Assembly (NCBI RefSeq): GCF_001941825.1
Contig: NZ_CP019038.1
Location: 1-64,000, forward strand
Reading direction: 5' to 3'
DNA from: Massilia putida
GTDB lineage: Bacteria > Pseudomonadota > Gammaproteobacteria > Burkholderiales > Burkholderiaceae_D
DNA: 64,000 nt
Part shown: positions 7,842 through 17,633 of the stretch, in pieces
Numbering within the stretch: the stretch's first letter is position 1
How the letters are laid out: the number at the start of each line of letters is the position of its first letter
Position numbers and translations under genes: made by a program
Notes under the pieces: generated by a model
What the model saw: the letters and a program-made list of their open reading frames with translations, nothing else
The model's database searches: none
Told to the model about the DNA's origin: nothing

Positions 7842-9134
7842 ATGCAAACCAGACTTATCATGCTGGGAGTTGCGGCTTTGTCCATGCCGCTGCTCGCAGT
7901 AGCTGCACAGCAAAGTGGTCAGCAAACAGTTTTAGTGGCCGAGCGCCCGCATACGTCGGCACCCACGACCACGGGCACGATCATTACGCTGGACGAGGCA
8001 ATACGCCTGGCTTTGGCGTCGAATCCGACATTGCGTTCTGCTACGCAAAGTGTCGCGATTGCCGATGCAACCAAGTCGCAGGCCGGTCTCATCGTCAATC
8101 CCGAGCTCTCCGTTCTACGCGAGGGCATGGATCGGGCGAACCGGACACAAACCGTCCAGATCAACCAGCGCCTCGAACTGGGCGGCAAACGCTCGGCGCG
8201 GGTCGACGTGGCTGAACGTGAGCGGCAGATGGCTCTTCAGGACGTCGCGGTCGCGCAAGCGCAGTTGCGTGCCGATGTGACTACCGCCTATTTCGAAGCG
8301 CTCATTGCCCAGGAGCGCCTGGAGCTCGCACAGGCATCGGTGCAGGTCGCCGAAAAGGCCACGCTAGCTGCGTCCAAGCGCGTCACTGCGGGCCGTATCT
8401 CACCCATTGAAGAATCGCGGTCAAAGGTCGCGGAAGCGGGTGTGCGGCTCGAGTTGGCGCAAGCGTTGTCCGAGCTAAGCCTGGCCAAGCAGCGGCTTGG
8501 CGCACTCTGGGGCCGCATCGACGCAGGGCCGCTGTCGCTGGAGCGGCCTGCCGGCGACGGCACGGCGTTGCCGCCTTTTGACATGCTGCGCCAGCAGCTT
8601 GAAGCGGGGCCCCAACTGCGCCGCGCCCGGAACCAGGTTGAGCGGGAAGAGGCCCAGGTACGGCTCGAACGCGCCCAGCGTGTACCGGATCTCACGGTCA
8701 CCGTTGGCAGTCAGCGCGACAACCAGATCGGCCATAACCAGGCTGTCGTCGGCGTATCGTTCCCACTGCCGCTGTTCAACCGTAACCAGGGCAACATGCT
8801 GGCCGCGCTGCGCCGTACCGACAAAGCGCGCAGCGATCTCGACGCAGAACGCCTGCGTGTGAGCCAGGCGCTGAGCGAGGCCTATCAGCGTGCCCAGTTG
8901 GCGCAGCAGGAAATCGCCAGCATTACGACCGACATCCTTCCAGTCGCGCAAACGACCTATAACGCCGCGGTAACAGGCTTCGAAGCCGGCAAATTCAGCT
9001 TCCTCGATGTGCTCGATGCCCAGCGGACCCTGTTCCAGACGCGTGCCCAATATTTGCGAGCGCTGTCCGATCGCTACCGCTCGGTAGCCGACCTCGGGCG
9101 CTATGTCCAGCTCAGGCCGGACCAGAGCAAGTAA
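7842..9134 (+). CDS. czcC: CzcC outer-membrane factor of the Czc efflux pump
   Basis: 430 residues with a signal peptide (ends near LAVAA) and a GGAG ribosome-binding site 7 bp before the ATG. Two outer-membrane-efflux repeats occur: TLDEAIRLALASNPTLRSA with QINQRLELGGKR, and later VVGVSFPLPLFNRNQGN. The end FSFLDVLDAQRTLFQTRAQY is typical of CzcC/TolC proteins. It forms the outer-membrane channel for CzcA and CzcB, encoded immediately downstream (18-bp gap to czcB). Confidence 0.92.
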   Translation: MQTRLIMLGVAALSMPLLAVAAQQSGQQTVLVAERPHTSAPTTTGTIITLDEAIRLALASNPTLRSATQSVAIADATKSQAGLIVNPELSVLREGMDRANRTQTVQINQRLELGGKRSARVDVAERERQMALQDVAVAQAQLRADVTTAYFEALIAQERLELAQASVQVAEKATLAASKRVTAGRISPIEESRSKVAEAGVRLELAQALSELSLAKQRLGALWGRIDAGPLSLERPAGDGTALPPFDMLRQQLEAGPQLRRARNQVEREEAQVRLERAQRVPDLTVTVGSQRDNQIGHNQAVVGVSFPLPLFNRNQGNMLAALRRTDKARSDLDAERLRVSQALSEAYQRAQLAQQEIASITTDILPVAQTTYNAAVTGFEAGKFSFLDVLDAQRTLFQTRAQYLRALSDRYRSVADLGRYVQLRPDQSK

Positions 9135-9152
9135 TTACACAGGAATCTCAAC

Positions 9153-10367
9153 ATGAAGTTCAATATCGATAAGAAGTCCCGGAAGTCCATTCTGGGCGTC
9201 GTACTCGTCGGCATTCTGCTCGGCGCCGCCATCATTTTCTGGAAGAAAGACGGGCAGACCGAAGGCGTGCAGGAAGCGCATAGCGAACAGGCGAGTTCGT
9301 CGAAAGAGGAAAAGGGAGAGGAGCACGCGGAAGCCAGTAACGGCCTCATCGTGCTGTCCGAGCAGCAGATCCGTACTGCCGGCATCGCCACCGCCAAAGC
9401 GGCGCCTGCAACCATCGGTGCGGTTGTCCAGCTGCCAGGCGAAGTACGTTTCAACGAAGATCGTACGGCCCATGTGGTGCCTCGGGTAGCTGGTGTGGCC
9501 GAGTCCGTTTCTGCCGACCTCGGACAGACTGTCAGGAAGGGACAGGTCCTGGCCGTCATCTCGAGCCCGGAACTGGCCGATCTGCGCAGCACGGCCCTGG
9601 CGGCACAAAAGCGCCTAGGCCTGGCGAAAGTGACTTACGAACGTGAAAAGAAGCTGTGGGAGGACAAGATCTCGGCCGAGCAGGATTACCTGCAGGCCCA
9701 ACAGGCTCTTCGCGAAGCAGAAATCGCTGCCCAGACGGCGAACTCGAAGCTCACCGCTCTGGGCGCCAATGGACCAAGCGGTCCACTCAACCGATATGTT
9801 TTGCGCGCTCCCTTCGACGGCGTCGTCGTCGAGAAGCACATTACACAAGGCGAAATGGTGAAAGAGGACGCCAATGTTTTCCTCCTGTCCGATCTGTCCA
9901 CGGTGTGGGTCAATATCGTGGTGACGGCAAAGGACCTGGAAGCGATCCGCGTTGGCGAGACCGCCACCGTGAAATCGACAGCATCGGACTCGTCGGCGAC
10001 CGGCAAGGTTAGCTACGTGGGTGCGCTGCTGGGTGAGGAAACCCGCTCTGCCAATGCGCGCGTCGTTCTACCTAACCCCAAGCTGGCGTGGCGCCCGGGG
10101 CTCTTCGTCAACGTCAACATGACCCGCGGGACGCGTGAGGTTCCCGTTGCAGTCGCCGCGGACGCAGTGCAGACGGAAAATGGCAAGTCGAACGTCTACG
10201 TGCGTGTTCCCCAGGGCTTTCAGGAGAAAAGCGTGAGCCTGGGTGCGAGCGACGGCAAGTTTGTCGAGATTGTCTCCGGGCTTGAGCCCGGAGCTGTGTA
10301 TGCCACGGCCGGCAGCTTCGTATTGAAAGCTGAGCAGGGCAAGGGCAGCGCCGAGCATGAAGACTGA
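9153..10367 (+). CDS. czcB: CzcB periplasmic adaptor of the Czc efflux pump
   Basis: 404 residues. An N-terminal membrane anchor (residues 12-28) is followed by a His/Glu-rich linker (EAHSEQASSSKEEKGEEHAE), then a lipoyl/barrel-sandwich half, a coiled-coil hairpin (KVTYEREKKLWEDKISAEQD) and beta-barrel and membrane-proximal domains. This is the membrane-fusion protein that links CzcA to CzcC and may hand metal to the pump. An AGGAA ribosome-binding site precedes the ATG, and czcA follows after 14 bp. Confidence 0.92.
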   Translation: MKFNIDKKSRKSILGVVLVGILLGAAIIFWKKDGQTEGVQEAHSEQASSSKEEKGEEHAEASNGLIVLSEQQIRTAGIATAKAAPATIGAVVQLPGEVRFNEDRTAHVVPRVAGVAESVSADLGQTVRKGQVLAVISSPELADLRSTALAAQKRLGLAKVTYEREKKLWEDKISAEQDYLQAQQALREAEIAAQTANSKLTALGANGPSGPLNRYVLRAPFDGVVVEKHITQGEMVKEDANVFLLSDLSTVWVNIVVTAKDLEAIRVGETATVKSTASDSSATGKVSYVGALLGEETRSANARVVLPNPKLAWRPGLFVNVNMTRGTREVPVAVAADAVQTENGKSNVYVRVPQGFQEKSVSLGASDGKFVEIVSGLEPGAVYATAGSFVLKAEQGKGSAEHED

Positions 10368-10381
10368 CAGGAGGCTGCCCC

Positions 10382-13300
10382 ATGTTTGATCGCATTATTC
10401 GCTTCGCCATCGAGCACCGCTGGCTTGTCATGCTGGCCGTGTTCGGCATGGCCGCAATCGGGGTCTACAGTTACCAGAAGCTGCCCATCGATGCAGTCCC
10501 TGATATCACCAACGTCCAGGTCCAGATTAACACGTCGGCGTCCGGTTATTCGCCGCTCGAGGTCGAGCAGCGCGTCACCTTCCCGATCGAGACCGTGATG
10601 GCCGGCCTGCCGGGGCTGGAGCAGACCCGATCGCTCTCGCGTTATGGCCTGTCCCAAGTGACCGTAATTTTCAAGGATGGCACGGACATCTATTTTGCTC
10701 GCCAGTTGGTCAACCAGCGCATCCAGGAGGCCAGGGAAAACCTGCCGGCCGGTGTCTCGCCGATGATGGGGCCGATATCGACCGGCCTGGGTGAGATCTA
10801 TCTGTGGACGGTCGAAAGCGAACCGGGCGCGAAGAAGCCGGACGGGACACCGTACACGCCAACCGACCTGCGCGAAGTCCAGGACTGGATCATCAAGCCG
10901 CAGCTGCGCCAGGTCCCGGGCGTCACCGAGATCAACTCCATCGGCGGCTTCGCCAAGGAGTATCACATCACGCCGGATCCTGCGAAGCTGAGTTCCTACG
11001 GCCTGACGCTCAAGGACGTCGTCGCGGCCATCGAGCAGAACAATGGCAATGTCGGCGCGGGTTACATCGAGCGCAGCGGCGAGCAGCTCCTGATTCGCGC
11101 CCCCGGCCAGGTGCGTACCCTCGACGACATCCGCAACACGATACTGCACAACGTTCGCGGTGTGCCGATCCGCGTGCGCGACGTCGCCGAAGTAGGCCTG
11201 GGCGCGGAACTGCGCACCGGTGCTGCGACCGAGAATGGGCGCGAGGTCGTGCTGGGCACGGTGTTCATGCTGATCGGCGAAAACAGCCGGGTTGTCGCGC
11301 AGGCAGTCGCGAACAAAATGGTACAGGTCAATCGCACGCTGCCTGCAGGTATCCATGCGGTCCCGGTGTATGACCGGACCGTACTCGTCGACAAGGCGAT
11401 CGCCACGGTGAAGAAGAACCTGCTCGAAGGCGCCGTGCTGGTCATCGTCATCCTGTTCCTTTTCCTTGGCAACTTCCGCGCGGCGCTGATTACTGCGATG
11501 GTCATTCCATTGGCCATGCTGTTCACCTTTACCGGCATGGTCACGTACAAGGTCAGTGCAAACCTCATGAGTCTTGGCGCGCTGGACTTCGGCATCATCA
11601 TCGATGGCGCCGTGGTCATCGTCGAGAACTGCGTGCGCCGCCTGGCGCATGCTCAGGAACACCATCGGCGCGAATTGACGCTGCGGGAGCGTTTCCATGA
11701 GGTGTTTGCGGCGGCCGGCGAGTCGCGCCGTCCGCTGTTGTTCGGACAGTTGATCATCATGGTCGTCTATCTTCCGATCTTTGCGTTGTCCGGCGTGGAA
11801 GGCAAGATGTTCCACCCGATGGCCTTCGCCGTCGTGGCGGCGCTGCTGGGGGCGATGATCCTGTCGATCACCTTCGTGCCCGCCGCGGTTGCACTCTTCA
11901 TCGGAAAGCGCGTGGCGGAGAAGGAAAACCGGCTGATGGGCTGGGCGCGCCAGGGCTATGCACCGATGCTGGAGAGGGTGCTGGGGAACGGCGCACTGGT
12001 TGTCACGAGCGCGATCGTGCTCGTCGTGCTGTCGGGTTTACTGGCGGTGCGGCTGGGCAGCGAGTTCGTGCCCAGCTTGAACGAAGGTGATATCGCGTTG
12101 CAGTCGCTGCGCATTCCGGCGACCAGCCTTACGCAGTCGCTTGATATGCAGAAGCGCCTCGAGGCCGGGCTGAAAGCGAAGTTCCCGGAGATCGACCGAG
12201 TCTTTGCGCGAACAGGTACGGCGGAGATCGCATCGGACCCGATGCCTCAGAATATTTCGGACGGCTACGTCATGCTCAAGCCGGAAGACAAGTGGCCGGC
12301 GCCAAAGAAGAGCCGCAACGAGCTGATTGCCGCAATCAAGGAAGAGGCCGAGAAGTATCCAGGAAACGGCTATGAATTCTCGCAGCCGATTCAGCTCCGC
12401 TTCAATGAGCTGATCTCGGGCGTTCGCAGCGACGTGGCGGTCAAGGTGTTCGGCGACGATATGGATGTGCTGGCCGAAACGGGGCAGCGGATCGCCGAGG
12501 TGCTCGGGCGCGTGCCGGGCGCAACCGAAGTCAAGGTCGAGCAGACGGGGGGCCTGCCTATGTTGACCGTCCAGATCGATCGCGAGAAGACGGCCAGGTA
12601 CGGCCTGAACATCAACGATGTCCAGGAAACGCTCGCCATTGCCACCGGAGGCCGTGAAGCCGGCACCGTGTTCGAGGGCGACCGTCGCTTCGACATCACG
12701 GTTCGCCTGCCGGAAACGCTGCGCGCCGACCTCGATGCGCTCAAGCGGCTGCCGATCTCGCGTCCGCCAAGCTCGCCTGAAGGCACGGCTTCCTTCATCC
12801 CGCTGGGTGAGGTCGCCACACTGTCGTTTGCCCCGGGGCCGAACCAGATCAGCCGCGAAAACGGCAAGCGCCGGGTGGTCGTCAGCGCGAACGTGCAGGG
12901 CCGCGACATTGGTAGCTTTGTGCCGGAGGCAGAGGCCGCGATTCAAAAGAACGTGAAGATCCCGTCCGGCTACTGGACGACCTGGGGCGGCACGTTCGAG
13001 CAGTTGCAGTCGGCAACGCGCCGCCTGCAGGTCGTGGTGCCTTTGGCGCTGTTCCTGGTCTTCACGCTTCTCTTCGTCATGTTCAACAACGTCAAGGACG
13101 GCCTGCTAGTGTTCACCGGCATTCCGTTCGCGCTGACCGGCGGTGTTCTTGCATTGACCTTACGGGGCATACCGATGTCGATTTCGGCGGCAGTCGGCTT
13201 TATCGCGCTGTCCGGGGTCGCAGTGCTCAACGGCCTGGTGATGATCTCGTACATCAGGTCACTGCGAGAGAGCGGCATGCCGCTGGAGGAGGCGATTCGC

Positions 13301-13549
13301 CACGGTGCGCTGACCAGGCTGAGGCCAGTATTGATGACAGCCCTGGTCGCGTCGCTTGGCTTCGTACCGATGGCTCTGGCCACCGGCACCGGTGCTGAAG
13401 TGCAGCGTCCTCTGGCTACGGTCGTTATCGGCGGCATCCTGTCCTCGACCGCGCTGACGCTGCTGGTGTTGCCGCTCTTGTACCGGCTGACGCACCGAAG
13501 CGATGACCTGGCGGACATCAAGTCGGAGCCGGTCCGGGTGCCTGTGTAA
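10382..13549 (+). CDS. czcA: CzcA heavy-metal RND proton antiporter
   Basis: 1055 residues, the usual length. A strong GGAGG site precedes the ATG. Membrane segment 4 carries DFGIIIDGAVVIVEN, the proton-relay signature of the HME1 group (Zn/Co/Cd). FDRIIRFAIEHRWLV at the N-terminus and the C-terminal segment with ISGVAVLNG-like sequence (LSGVAVLNGLVMIS) are also family hallmarks. It extrudes divalent cations from periplasm or cytoplasm through CzcB and CzcC, powered by the proton gradient. Confidence 0.95.
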   Translation: MFDRIIRFAIEHRWLVMLAVFGMAAIGVYSYQKLPIDAVPDITNVQVQINTSASGYSPLEVEQRVTFPIETVMAGLPGLEQTRSLSRYGLSQVTVIFKDGTDIYFARQLVNQRIQEARENLPAGVSPMMGPISTGLGEIYLWTVESEPGAKKPDGTPYTPTDLREVQDWIIKPQLRQVPGVTEINSIGGFAKEYHITPDPAKLSSYGLTLKDVVAAIEQNNGNVGAGYIERSGEQLLIRAPGQVRTLDDIRNTILHNVRGVPIRVRDVAEVGLGAELRTGAATENGREVVLGTVFMLIGENSRVVAQAVANKMVQVNRTLPAGIHAVPVYDRTVLVDKAIATVKKNLLEGAVLVIVILFLFLGNFRAALITAMVIPLAMLFTFTGMVTYKVSANLMSLGALDFGIIIDGAVVIVENCVRRLAHAQEHHRRELTLRERFHEVFAAAGESRRPLLFGQLIIMVVYLPIFALSGVEGKMFHPMAFAVVAALLGAMILSITFVPAAVALFIGKRVAEKENRLMGWARQGYAPMLERVLGNGALVVTSAIVLVVLSGLLAVRLGSEFVPSLNEGDIALQSLRIPATSLTQSLDMQKRLEAGLKAKFPEIDRVFARTGTAEIASDPMPQNISDGYVMLKPEDKWPAPKKSRNELIAAIKEEAEKYPGNGYEFSQPIQLRFNELISGVRSDVAVKVFGDDMDVLAETGQRIAEVLGRVPGATEVKVEQTGGLPMLTVQIDREKTARYGLNINDVQETLAIATGGREAGTVFEGDRRFDITVRLPETLRADLDALKRLPISRPPSSPEGTASFIPLGEVATLSFAPGPNQISRENGKRRVVVSANVQGRDIGSFVPEAEAAIQKNVKIPSGYWTTWGGTFEQLQSATRRLQVVVPLALFLVFTLLFVMFNNVKDGLLVFTGIPFALTGGVLALTLRGIPMSISAAVGFIALSGVAVLNGLVMISYIRSLRESGMPLEEAIRHGALTRLRPVLMTALVASLGFVPMALATGTGAEVQRPLATVVIGGILSSTALTLLVLPLLYRLTHRSDDLADIKSEPVRVPV

Positions 13550-13562
13550 AGGCAGACGGAGC

Positions 13563-13593
13563 GTGCGCCACTGGCTCCTTGCTTGTGGCGTAC
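13563..13593 (+). terminator. Inverted repeat after czcA, possible transcript end
   Basis: GTGCGCCAC (13563-13571) pairs with GTGGCGTAC (13585-13593) with one mismatch and a 13-nt loop, 14 bp after the czcA stop. There is no U-run, so its role as a terminator is uncertain; a stabilising 3' hairpin is an alternative. Confidence 0.35.
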
Positions 13594-13659
13594 GATTCCA
13601 ACAGTAGAGAGGTCGGGTGACAACCGCGGCCCATCGTTCAACTTCAGAGGAAACACAGT

Positions 13660-13842
13660 ATGGATCCGCACGCGGATTTTCATGGCCTGACGATTGTTAT
13701 TGCGATTGCAGTGGCAATTTGCGGTGTGTTGGCATTGCTGATTTTCTTTTTTTGGATTGAACGCCACAGCAAGCGCGGTTCCAGAACCGGCGCCGATCGC
13801 GGAAAAGTAGTACGGTCAGCACGCAAGAAAAAGCGAAAGTAA
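13660..13842 (+). CDS. Small single-span membrane protein downstream of czcA
   Basis: 60 residues with AGGAA 8 bp before the ATG. One hydrophobic segment (about residues 10-32, GLTIVIAIAVAICGVLALL) is followed by a strongly basic tail ending RSARKKKRK, so the C-terminus should be cytoplasmic. I do not recognise the family. Its place 110 bp after czcA on the same strand suggests a link to the efflux system, but the hairpin between them could separate the transcripts. Confidence 0.55.
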   Translation: MDPHADFHGLTIVIAIAVAICGVLALLIFFFWIERHSKRGSRTGADRGKVVRSARKKKRK

Positions 13843-13882
13843 CAGACCTGGTTTCAATACAAGTAGACGCGGCCTGCGCAGG

Positions 13883-14758
13883 TCACTCGGCAACAAATTC
13901 CCAAGTGACGCCCCGGTCGTTGCTGCGAATCAATTTGCCATTGATGGCCCCATACAGCCGGCTGGACGGCGTGCTGGCGAGTGCGGTAATCGGTGCAACT
14001 GGTGACCGCATCCGGATCCAATGGTCGCCGCCATCCTGGCTAATGAAGAATCCTTCACGCGCCGTGGCGTACACACGTTCCCGCCACCCGGTATCGCTGG
14101 CCACAACCTGGAAGTTCAGCTGGACTTCGCCGGCCTTACGCCATCCACAAAAACAATCCATAGCGCGACGAACACCTTTGGGTGTCGCCGCGAACAGCCA
14201 TCCGGTTCCGATTTCACCTGGCATCCTCGAGTGTGCAAGTTGCACGACTGACTCGCTGGGGCCGTGATTTACGAAGCTCCAGCTTGCGCCGGCATCCCGG
14301 CTACGGAAAATCCCTTTCCCAAACACGTAGGCATACACGGTTCGGGCTTGGGTAGCGTGCGCGGCCAATGCCACAACGCCGCTGTTGGTCAGTCCTCGAT
14401 TGCGCGACAGCCAGGTGCGTCCGCCATCGTGGCTGTGTAACACGCCTGAGCCGACGACTGCGACATAGATCGTTTTCGGGCGGCCCGCCGAGATCGTGAG
14501 CGAGGCGATATTGCCTTGCGCTGCGGCTGGCAGAGCCACGGACTTCCATGTCCGCCCCTCGTCATGGCTATGAGCAAGCGATCGGGAGGTCGCCTTCCAG
14601 AGCTTGCCGCTGGCATCGTCGAACTCGAGGGCAACAATCGGTGGAGCGGAGGGCGAGGGCGCCGCCTTTACCGCGCCAGGTAGCCCCGCCAGTCCAATCG
14701 AAACCGTTATGTTGCCAAGCGCCCATATGACTTGATCGCGTTGTTGCAGCAGTCTCAT
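13883..14758 (-). CDS. Secreted BNR/sialidase-fold repeat protein of unknown role
   Basis: 291 residues from the ATG at 14758 (GGAG 7 bp upstream); the frame is open 22 codons further. After a hydrophobic leader, at least five Asp-box-like repeats occur: SHDEGRTWKSV, SHDGGRTWLS, SRDAGASWSF, SQDGGDHWIRM and SNDRGVTWEF. This predicts a beta-propeller of the sialidase/YCF48 fold. Proteins of this type are found near CzcP-like pumps and other exporters, but no function is established. It is transcribed away from czcP across a 205-bp shared upstream region. Confidence 0.7.
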   Translation of the reverse strand: MRLLQQRDQVIWALGNITVSIGLAGLPGAVKAAPSPSAPPIVALEFDDASGKLWKATSRSLAHSHDEGRTWKSVALPAAAQGNIASLTISAGRPKTIYVAVVGSGVLHSHDGGRTWLSRNRGLTNSGVVALAAHATQARTVYAYVFGKGIFRSRDAGASWSFVNHGPSESVVQLAHSRMPGEIGTGWLFAATPKGVRRAMDCFCGWRKAGEVQLNFQVVASDTGWRERVYATAREGFFISQDGGDHWIRMRSPVAPITALASTPSSRLYGAINGKLIRSNDRGVTWEFVAE

Positions 14759-14851
14759 TGCGTTTCTCCGCGTTGAGTCAGTTAGGTGCCATCGCCCACC
14801 AAATAATCGCCATGACGAACACACAGTAACGTAAACATTACAAGCTCAAGC

Positions 14852-14871
14852 GCGACAGTATGAAGTGTCGC
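14852..14871. promoter_or_regulatory. Inverted repeat GCGACA-N8-TGTCGC between the BNR gene and czcP
   Basis: A perfect 6-bp dyad with 8-bp spacing in the divergent promoter region, 93 bp before the czcP start. Its size fits a dimer operator. No regulator is assigned. Confidence 0.35.
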
Positions 14872-14963
14872 CTGATGTGATTCATGAGTACGATTCGGTG
14901 CGCTTCTGCACGGACCAGGCAGGAGCTGGACTCCATACTGCTCGCGTCGAGGAAAGGAACTAT

Positions 14964-17633
14964 ATGAAAACCGCCGAGCGAGTCCGACTGGAACTGCCTT
15001 TGGTACTCCCAGAGATAGACGACCCGAACGACCCATGCATCGATCGGCTGATCGGTCTACTTGAGGGGCGCCCGGGCGTCGAGCACGTCCATATGAAAAC
15101 GCTTGAGAATGCCCAACCTGTACTCTGTCTGCATTACGATCCCGCAGTGATCAACGTGTCGAGGTTACGTGACCTGGTGAGGGCGATTGGAGCGCGCTTG
15201 ACGGAACAGTTTGCACATTACATCGGGCGCACGCCAGTGCCGCTGCATGCCCGGAGTGCCAGGGTGTTCGCTGATCGGCTGCGCCGGACCTCGGGTGTGT
15301 TGGAAGCAGAAGTATCACCGTCGGGAGCCATTCGCATCGAGTACGAGCGCTCTGCGATCACGCAGCGGGAGTTGGAGGAACAGATACGGTCGCTCGGCGC
15401 GGCGCTCGCGAACGACGCTTCTCCTGCCGAAAAACTCACTGAATCGACTGCCGCTACCGAGCAGCCCACGCATGGTCGCCATCAACACGAGCACGACAAC
15501 CATGCCGGCCACGGTCACAAGCATGACGAAAAAGAAGGGAAAGCACATGCTCATGAGGACCGGGATGGCCACGCGGGACATGCACATTCCCACGGTGGGA
15601 TATTCGGCGAACACACCGAATTAATTTTTGCTGTCCTTGCTGGTGTTTTCGTCCTGGCCGGCTGGCTGGTCGATCGGAGCGAATCTGCTCCTGACTGGGT
15701 ATCGCTAGCGCTATATATCGGGGCTTACCTGTGCGGGGGCTTTTTTACTGCAAAAGAAGCCATCGAAAACATCCGTGAGCGCCGCTTCGAAATCGATACG
15801 CTGATGCTCGTGGCGGCAGTCGGCGCGGCGGCCCTGGGTAAATGGGCAGAAGGGGGCCTGCTTTTATTCCTGTTCAGTCTCGGTCACTCCCTGGAACACT
15901 TCGCCATGGGACGCGCACGCCGCGCAATCGAGGCGTTGGCGGAGCTCGCTCCCGAGAAGGCGCTGGTCAAGCGTGGCGACGGCACAGAGGAGGTTGCGGT
16001 CGAAACCCTCAAACCCGGTGACGTCGTGCTGGTGAAACCGAACGAACGGCTGCCGGCGGATGGTGTCGTGGTGAAGGGTACGTCCAGCGTGAATCAGGCG
16101 CCGGTAACCGGTGAAAGCGTTCCGGTCGATAAAGTCGCTGTGAAGGATGGTCAGGCGGCGATCGCTGCATTCGACCGCGTAGACGCAAGTAACAGGGTGT
16201 TTGCCGGCACCATAAACGGGGCTGGGGCGATCGAAGTCATGGTGGCGCGCCTGGCGTCACAGTCGACCATGGCGCGGGTCGTCCAAATGGTTGCCGAAGC
16301 CGAAGCCCAGCGCTCGCCCACCCAGCAGTTTACCGACAAATTCGAGCGCATTTTCGTCCCCGTCGTCCTCGCGCTGGTAGCGCTGCTGATGCTTGCGTTT
16401 CTCGTCGTCGACGAATCCTTTTCGGACAGCTTTTATCGCGCGATGGCGGTGCTGGTGGCGGCGAGCCCGTGTGCGCTCGCGATCTCTGTACCGAGTGCCG
16501 TTCTTTCCGGCGTCGCGAGAGCTGGGCGCAGCGGTGTCCTGGTGAAGGGTGGCGGTCCTCTGGAAAATCTCGGCAGTCTCAGTTCGATCGCCTTCGACAA
16601 GACCGGGACTCTTACCGAGGGGCGTCCCAAGCTCACCGATGTGACGACGGCTGGCGGTGTCAGCGAAGCCGAGTTGCTATCCGTCGTCGTGGCCGTCGAA
16701 TCACATAGTGACCACCCCCTGGCTACGGCACTGGTGGAGGGCGGACGGCAACGGCTGCAGGCTGGCGGCCAAGTTGTACAAGCCGAAGACGTCCGCAGCA
16801 TCACCGGCAGGGGTGTCCAGGCGATGGTCGATGGCGAGAAGACGTACATCGCCAAGCCGGTGTTTTTCAGCGAAATGGATGGCATGAAGATGCCACCCGA
16901 GCTAATCGACGCCAACGACAGCTTGGTCAAGTCCGGACGGACCACGATGGTTGTGCGAAAAGGGGACCGATTCCTCGGTGTGATCGGCGTAATGGATACG
17001 CCGCGTCCGGCTGCAACGGCAGTAATGGCCCAGCTACGTGAGCTGGGAATCGAACGGCTGGTAATGATCTCGGGTGATAACCAGCAGGTTGCCGATGCCG
17101 TCGCACGTACGGTTGGCCTGACCGAGGCCAAAGGCGACCTGATGCCGGAGCAAAAGGTCGAGACCATCAAGGCCTTGCGCGAGCGCCACGGCAAGGTTGC
17201 GATGGTTGGCGATGGCGTCAACGACGCCCCGGCAATGGCGAACGCAACTGTCGGCATCGCCATGGGCGCAGCCGGTTCGGACGTCGCGCTCGAGGCGGCC
17301 GACGTCGCACTCATGGGCGATGACCTCAGCCAGTTGCCATTTGCGGTCGGGCTCTCGAGGCGTACCAGACGGGTGATCAAACAAAACCTTTGGGTGAGCC
17401 TTGGCGTTGTCGCGGTATTGATCCCCGCGACGAGCTTCGGCCTAAACATCGGCACCGCGGTTCTGTTTCATGAGGGGTCGACCTTGCTTGTCGTGATCAA
17501 TGCGCTACGCCTGCTGGCTTATCCAGGAACGCCTAAAGCAAGCGAGGGGCAGGAACCTGCTGCACGGGCTGGGAAAGATGCGGACATCTCTGTTGCCACG
17601 AAGTCGCCAGAGCCACCAAAGGTTTCGTCATGA
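14964..17633 (+). CDS. czcP: CzcP-like P1B-4 ATPase (SPC motif) with His-rich N-terminal region
   Basis: 889 residues from the ATG at 14964 (AGGAAAGGAA upstream); the open frame starts 33 codons earlier without such a site. Two HMA-like folds without CxxC come first, then a His-rich stretch around residues 170-215 (for example HGRHQHEHDNHAGHGHKHD). The membrane metal site is SPC (501-503), the hallmark of P1B-4 pumps (CzcP, CoaT; Zn/Co/Cd). DKTGT has D545, and GDGVNDAPAMAN completes the signature. CzcP proteins act with CzcCBA by exporting cytoplasmic Zn/Co/Cd to the periplasm. The stop overlaps the start of the next gene. Confidence 0.9.
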   Translation: MKTAERVRLELPLVLPEIDDPNDPCIDRLIGLLEGRPGVEHVHMKTLENAQPVLCLHYDPAVINVSRLRDLVRAIGARLTEQFAHYIGRTPVPLHARSARVFADRLRRTSGVLEAEVSPSGAIRIEYERSAITQRELEEQIRSLGAALANDASPAEKLTESTAATEQPTHGRHQHEHDNHAGHGHKHDEKEGKAHAHEDRDGHAGHAHSHGGIFGEHTELIFAVLAGVFVLAGWLVDRSESAPDWVSLALYIGAYLCGGFFTAKEAIENIRERRFEIDTLMLVAAVGAAALGKWAEGGLLLFLFSLGHSLEHFAMGRARRAIEALAELAPEKALVKRGDGTEEVAVETLKPGDVVLVKPNERLPADGVVVKGTSSVNQAPVTGESVPVDKVAVKDGQAAIAAFDRVDASNRVFAGTINGAGAIEVMVARLASQSTMARVVQMVAEAEAQRSPTQQFTDKFERIFVPVVLALVALLMLAFLVVDESFSDSFYRAMAVLVAASPCALAISVPSAVLSGVARAGRSGVLVKGGGPLENLGSLSSIAFDKTGTLTEGRPKLTDVTTAGGVSEAELLSVVVAVESHSDHPLATALVEGGRQRLQAGGQVVQAEDVRSITGRGVQAMVDGEKTYIAKPVFFSEMDGMKMPPELIDANDSLVKSGRTTMVVRKGDRFLGVIGVMDTPRPAATAVMAQLRELGIERLVMISGDNQQVADAVARTVGLTEAKGDLMPEQKVETIKALRERHGKVAMVGDGVNDAPAMANATVGIAMGAAGSDVALEAADVALMGDDLSQLPFAVGLSRRTRRVIKQNLWVSLGVVAVLIPATSFGLNIGTAVLFHEGSTLLVVINALRLLAYPGTPKASEGQEPAARAGKDADISVATKSPEPPKVSS

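Noticed and set aside
10220..11815. 531-residue minus-strand open frame opposite czcA
   Set aside because: Antisense shadow of czcB/czcA; composition biased to His, Arg and Asp as expected for such shadows.
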